Below, piece by piece: positions 5,078-6,708 of a stretch of DNA of 6,708 nt (position 1 is the stretch's first letter; every line of letters begins with the position of its first letter). Both the position numbers and the translations under genes were made by a program. The stretch comes from an uncultured Lachnospiraceae bacterium (GTDB lineage Bacteria > Bacillota > Clostridia > Lachnospirales > Lachnospiraceae), in contig CAKRPS010000070.1 in NCBI GenBank assembly GCA_934385475.1, positions 1-6,708 of the forward strand, in the 5' to 3' direction. The notes below the pieces were generated by a model. That model was not told the origin of the DNA, searched no databases, and worked only from the letters and a program-made list of their open reading frames with translations.

Positions 5078-6319
5078 ATGGAGCAGAGAAGAAGGGTTGT
5101 TATAACAGGTATGGGAGCGATTACGCCCATCGGAAATACCGTAGAAGAATTTTGGGAAGGGCTGAAAGCGGAAAAGACCGGATTTGGGTCGATTACCTAT
5201 TTCGATACCACAGAGTACCGTTGTAAGCTGGCGGCTGAGGTGAAGGATTTTGATCCAAGTGTTTATATGGACCGTAAAGCGGCGCGCAGAATGGAACCGT
5301 TTTGTCAGTTCGCGGTTGCGGCAACCGGGGAAGCGATACGGGATGCAGGAATCTGTATGGAACAGGAGGACCCGTTCCGGATTGGATGCAGTATCGGAAG
5401 CGGGATTGGAAGTCTGCAGGTAGTAGAGCGGGAATGTGACAGACTGAAGGAGAAGGGGCCCGGAAGAGTCAGCCCGATGACGATACCGTTGATGATCTCG
5501 AATATGGCGGCCGGAAATGTCAGCATTGCTTACGGACTGAAGGGAAAAAGCATCAATGTGGTGACTGCCTGTGCGACGGGAACGCATTCGATCGGGGAAG
5601 CTTATCGTACGATCCAGTATGGAGATGCGGATGTGATGATAGCCGGTGGAACGGAGAGCTCCATAACACCGATTGGGATAGCCGGTTTTTCCTCCCTGAC
5701 AGCGCTTTCCTTTAGCGAGGACCCTAAGCGGTGTTCGATTCCTTTTGACAGGGACAGAAACGGCTTTGTCATGGGAGAAGGAGCGGGAATTGTGGTATTA
5801 GAGGAACTGGAGCATGCCAGAAAAAGAGGAGCGAAGATCTACGCGGAGCTTGCAGGCTATGGCTGTTCTTCGGATGCTTTTCATATCACATCCCCGGCAG
5901 AGAATGGCGAAGGAGCGGCAAAGGCGATGGAAAATGCCTTAAACGATGCCGGTGTTGAGAAAAGTGAGATTACGTATATCAACGCACACGGAACCAGTAC
6001 CCATCACAATGATTTATTTGAGACGCGAGCGATCAAGCTTCTGTTTGGAGAACATGCAAAGAATCTGAAAATTAATTCTACCAAGTCGATGGTAGGGCAT
6101 CTGTTGGGCGCGGCCGGTGCAGTGGAATTGATCACCTGTGTCAAGGAGATGGAAGAGGGCTTTTTGCACCGCACGGTAGGACTTGAGGAATCGGAGGAGG
6201 AGCTTGATCTCAATTACTGTCGCCAGAACTACCGTGAAGAAGTGCCGTATGCACTGACCAATTCGCTTGGCTTTGGCGGGCATAATGCAAGCCTTTTACT
6301 GAAACAGTACCGAAAATAG
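5078..6319 (+). CDS. fabF: 3-oxoacyl-ACP synthase II (elongating condensing enzyme)
   Basis: A 413-residue KAS II enzyme of normal FabF length. It condenses malonyl-ACP with acyl-ACP, extending the chain by two carbons with loss of CO2. The Cys-His-His active site is Cys165 in TACATGTHS (163-171), His304 in NAHGTST (302-308) and His341 in [15 protein letters not shown] (334-348, with Lys336). The gating loop GFGGHNA is at 398-404. The N-terminal [16 protein letters not shown] is characteristic. The HHND after GTST differs from the more common PLND. The ATG at 5078 is chosen over 5066 because GGAG (5068-5071) lies six bases before it; starts further upstream would add residues unlike FabF. It follows fabG and precedes fabZ by 25 bases. 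It is assigned FabF, not FabB, from length and Firmicute context; specificity for long or unsaturated chains cannot be read here. Confidence 0.95.
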   Translation: MEQRRRVVITGMGAITPIGNTVEEFWEGLKAEKTGFGSITYFDTTEYRCKLAAEVKDFDPSVYMDRKAARRMEPFCQFAVAATGEAIRDAGICMEQEDPFRIGCSIGSGIGSLQVVERECDRLKEKGPGRVSPMTIPLMISNMAAGNVSIAYGLKGKSINVVTACATGTHSIGEAYRTIQYGDADVMIAGGTESSITPIGIAGFSSLTALSFSEDPKRCSIPFDRDRNGFVMGEGAGIVVLEELEHARKRGAKIYAELAGYGCSSDAFHITSPAENGEGAAKAMENALNDAGVEKSEITYINAHGTSTHHNDLFETRAIKLLFGEHAKNLKINSTKSMVGHLLGAAGAVELITCVKEMEEGFLHRTVGLEESEEELDLNYCRQNYREEVPYALTNSLGFGGHNASLLLKQYRK

Positions 6320-6344
6320 TGAAGAAAGAGAAAAGAGGATAGTC

Positions 6345-6708
6345 ATGTCTGTATTATCAACACAGGAAATTATGGAAATTTTGCCACACAGGCATCCGTT
6401 TCTTCTCGTAGATACAATAGAGGAGCTGGAGCCCGGAATCCGTGCGGTAGGCAGGAAGAATGTCACCTTTGCGGAGCCGTATTTTGCAGGCCATTTTCCG
6501 GGCAATCCGGTGATGCCGGGTGTGCTTATCATGGAAGCGCTTGCACAGACCGGGGCGGTGGCAATACTATCTTTGCCGGAGAATCGAGGTAAAATCGCAT
6601 ACTTTGCAGGGATTGACAAAGCCAGATTCAAGCAGATGGTGCGGCCGGGAGATGTGTTGATGCTGGAAATGAAGATCATAAAGTGTAAGGGGCCGATCGG
6701 AGTGGGAG
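6345..6708 (+). CDS. fabZ: 3-hydroxyacyl-ACP dehydratase, 3' end cut by the window
   Basis: An open frame of 121 codons runs to the window end without a stop. The family is usually about 140-150 residues, so roughly the last 20-30 are missing. It has the hotdog-fold signatures: [11 protein letters not shown] (13-23) and [20 protein letters not shown] (46-65), with catalytic His50 and Glu64. Further on come [11 protein letters not shown] and RPGD, which continue the FabZ pattern. It removes water from 3-hydroxyacyl-ACP to give trans-2-enoyl-ACP, the FabK substrate. GAGGA (6335-6339) is five bases before the ATG. The LPHR motif and Firmicute operon favour FabZ over FabA. Whether this or another enzyme also makes unsaturated chains (as FabN does) cannot be decided from the sequence. 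Confidence 0.94.
   Translation, partial: MSVLSTQEIMEILPHRHPFLLVDTIEELEPGIRAVGRKNVTFAEPYFAGHFPGNPVMPGVLIMEALAQTGAVAILSLPENRGKIAYFAGIDKARFKQMVRPGDVLMLEMKIIKCKGPIGVG

Noticed and set aside
1..6708. CRISPR array, tRNA, rRNA, riboswitch
   Set aside because: I looked for regularly spaced repeats, cloverleaf folds and conserved riboswitch cores and saw none; apart from the intron end the window is protein-coding with short intergenic gaps.

Overview
The window looks like chromosomal DNA from an anaerobic, moderate-GC Firmicute, most likely a Lachnospiraceae-type Clostridium relative. This is inferred from strong AGGAG-type ribosome binding sites, the FabK-type enoyl reductase, the acpP-fabK-fabD-fabG-fabF-fabZ gene order and the protein flavour; no search could be run.

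Left end (1-500): the window opens inside the 3' end of a group II intron. Domains V and VI fold cleanly, and the intron terminus is predicted at base 75. After it comes a short intergenic region with a sigma-A-like promoter and a 7-bp inverted repeat that resembles a metalloregulator operator. These precede a small heavy-metal-associated (HMA) domain protein carrying an MCGMC metal site.

Middle (503-1245): a TetR-family regulator on the minus strand converges with the HMA gene and diverges from the fatty acid genes. The 215-bp divergent interval holds a near-perfect 17-bp palindrome, a second abutting inverted repeat, and a good extended -10 promoter pointing toward the fatty acid operon. 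This is the layout of a local, probably autoregulated repressor.

Right side (1246-6708, all plus strand): a tightly packed type II fatty acid synthesis (FASII) operon. The order is a DegV/FakB-like fatty-acid-binding protein, acyl carrier protein, FabK, FabD, FabG, FabF and FabZ (cut by the window end). FabD loads malonate onto ACP, FabF condenses, FabG reduces the ketone, FabZ dehydrates and FabK reduces the enoyl group. fabK/fabD and fabD/fabG overlap by a few bases, so they are probably translationally coupled. No fabH or acetyl-CoA carboxylase genes are visible in the window.

The most interesting points are the DegV/FakB-like gene as first gene of a FASII operon under an apparent TetR repressor rather than a recognisable FapR or FabT, and the intron end placed just upstream of a metal-responsive-looking promoter. 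I see no clearly new biological system here; most of the window is a well-formed core metabolic operon.
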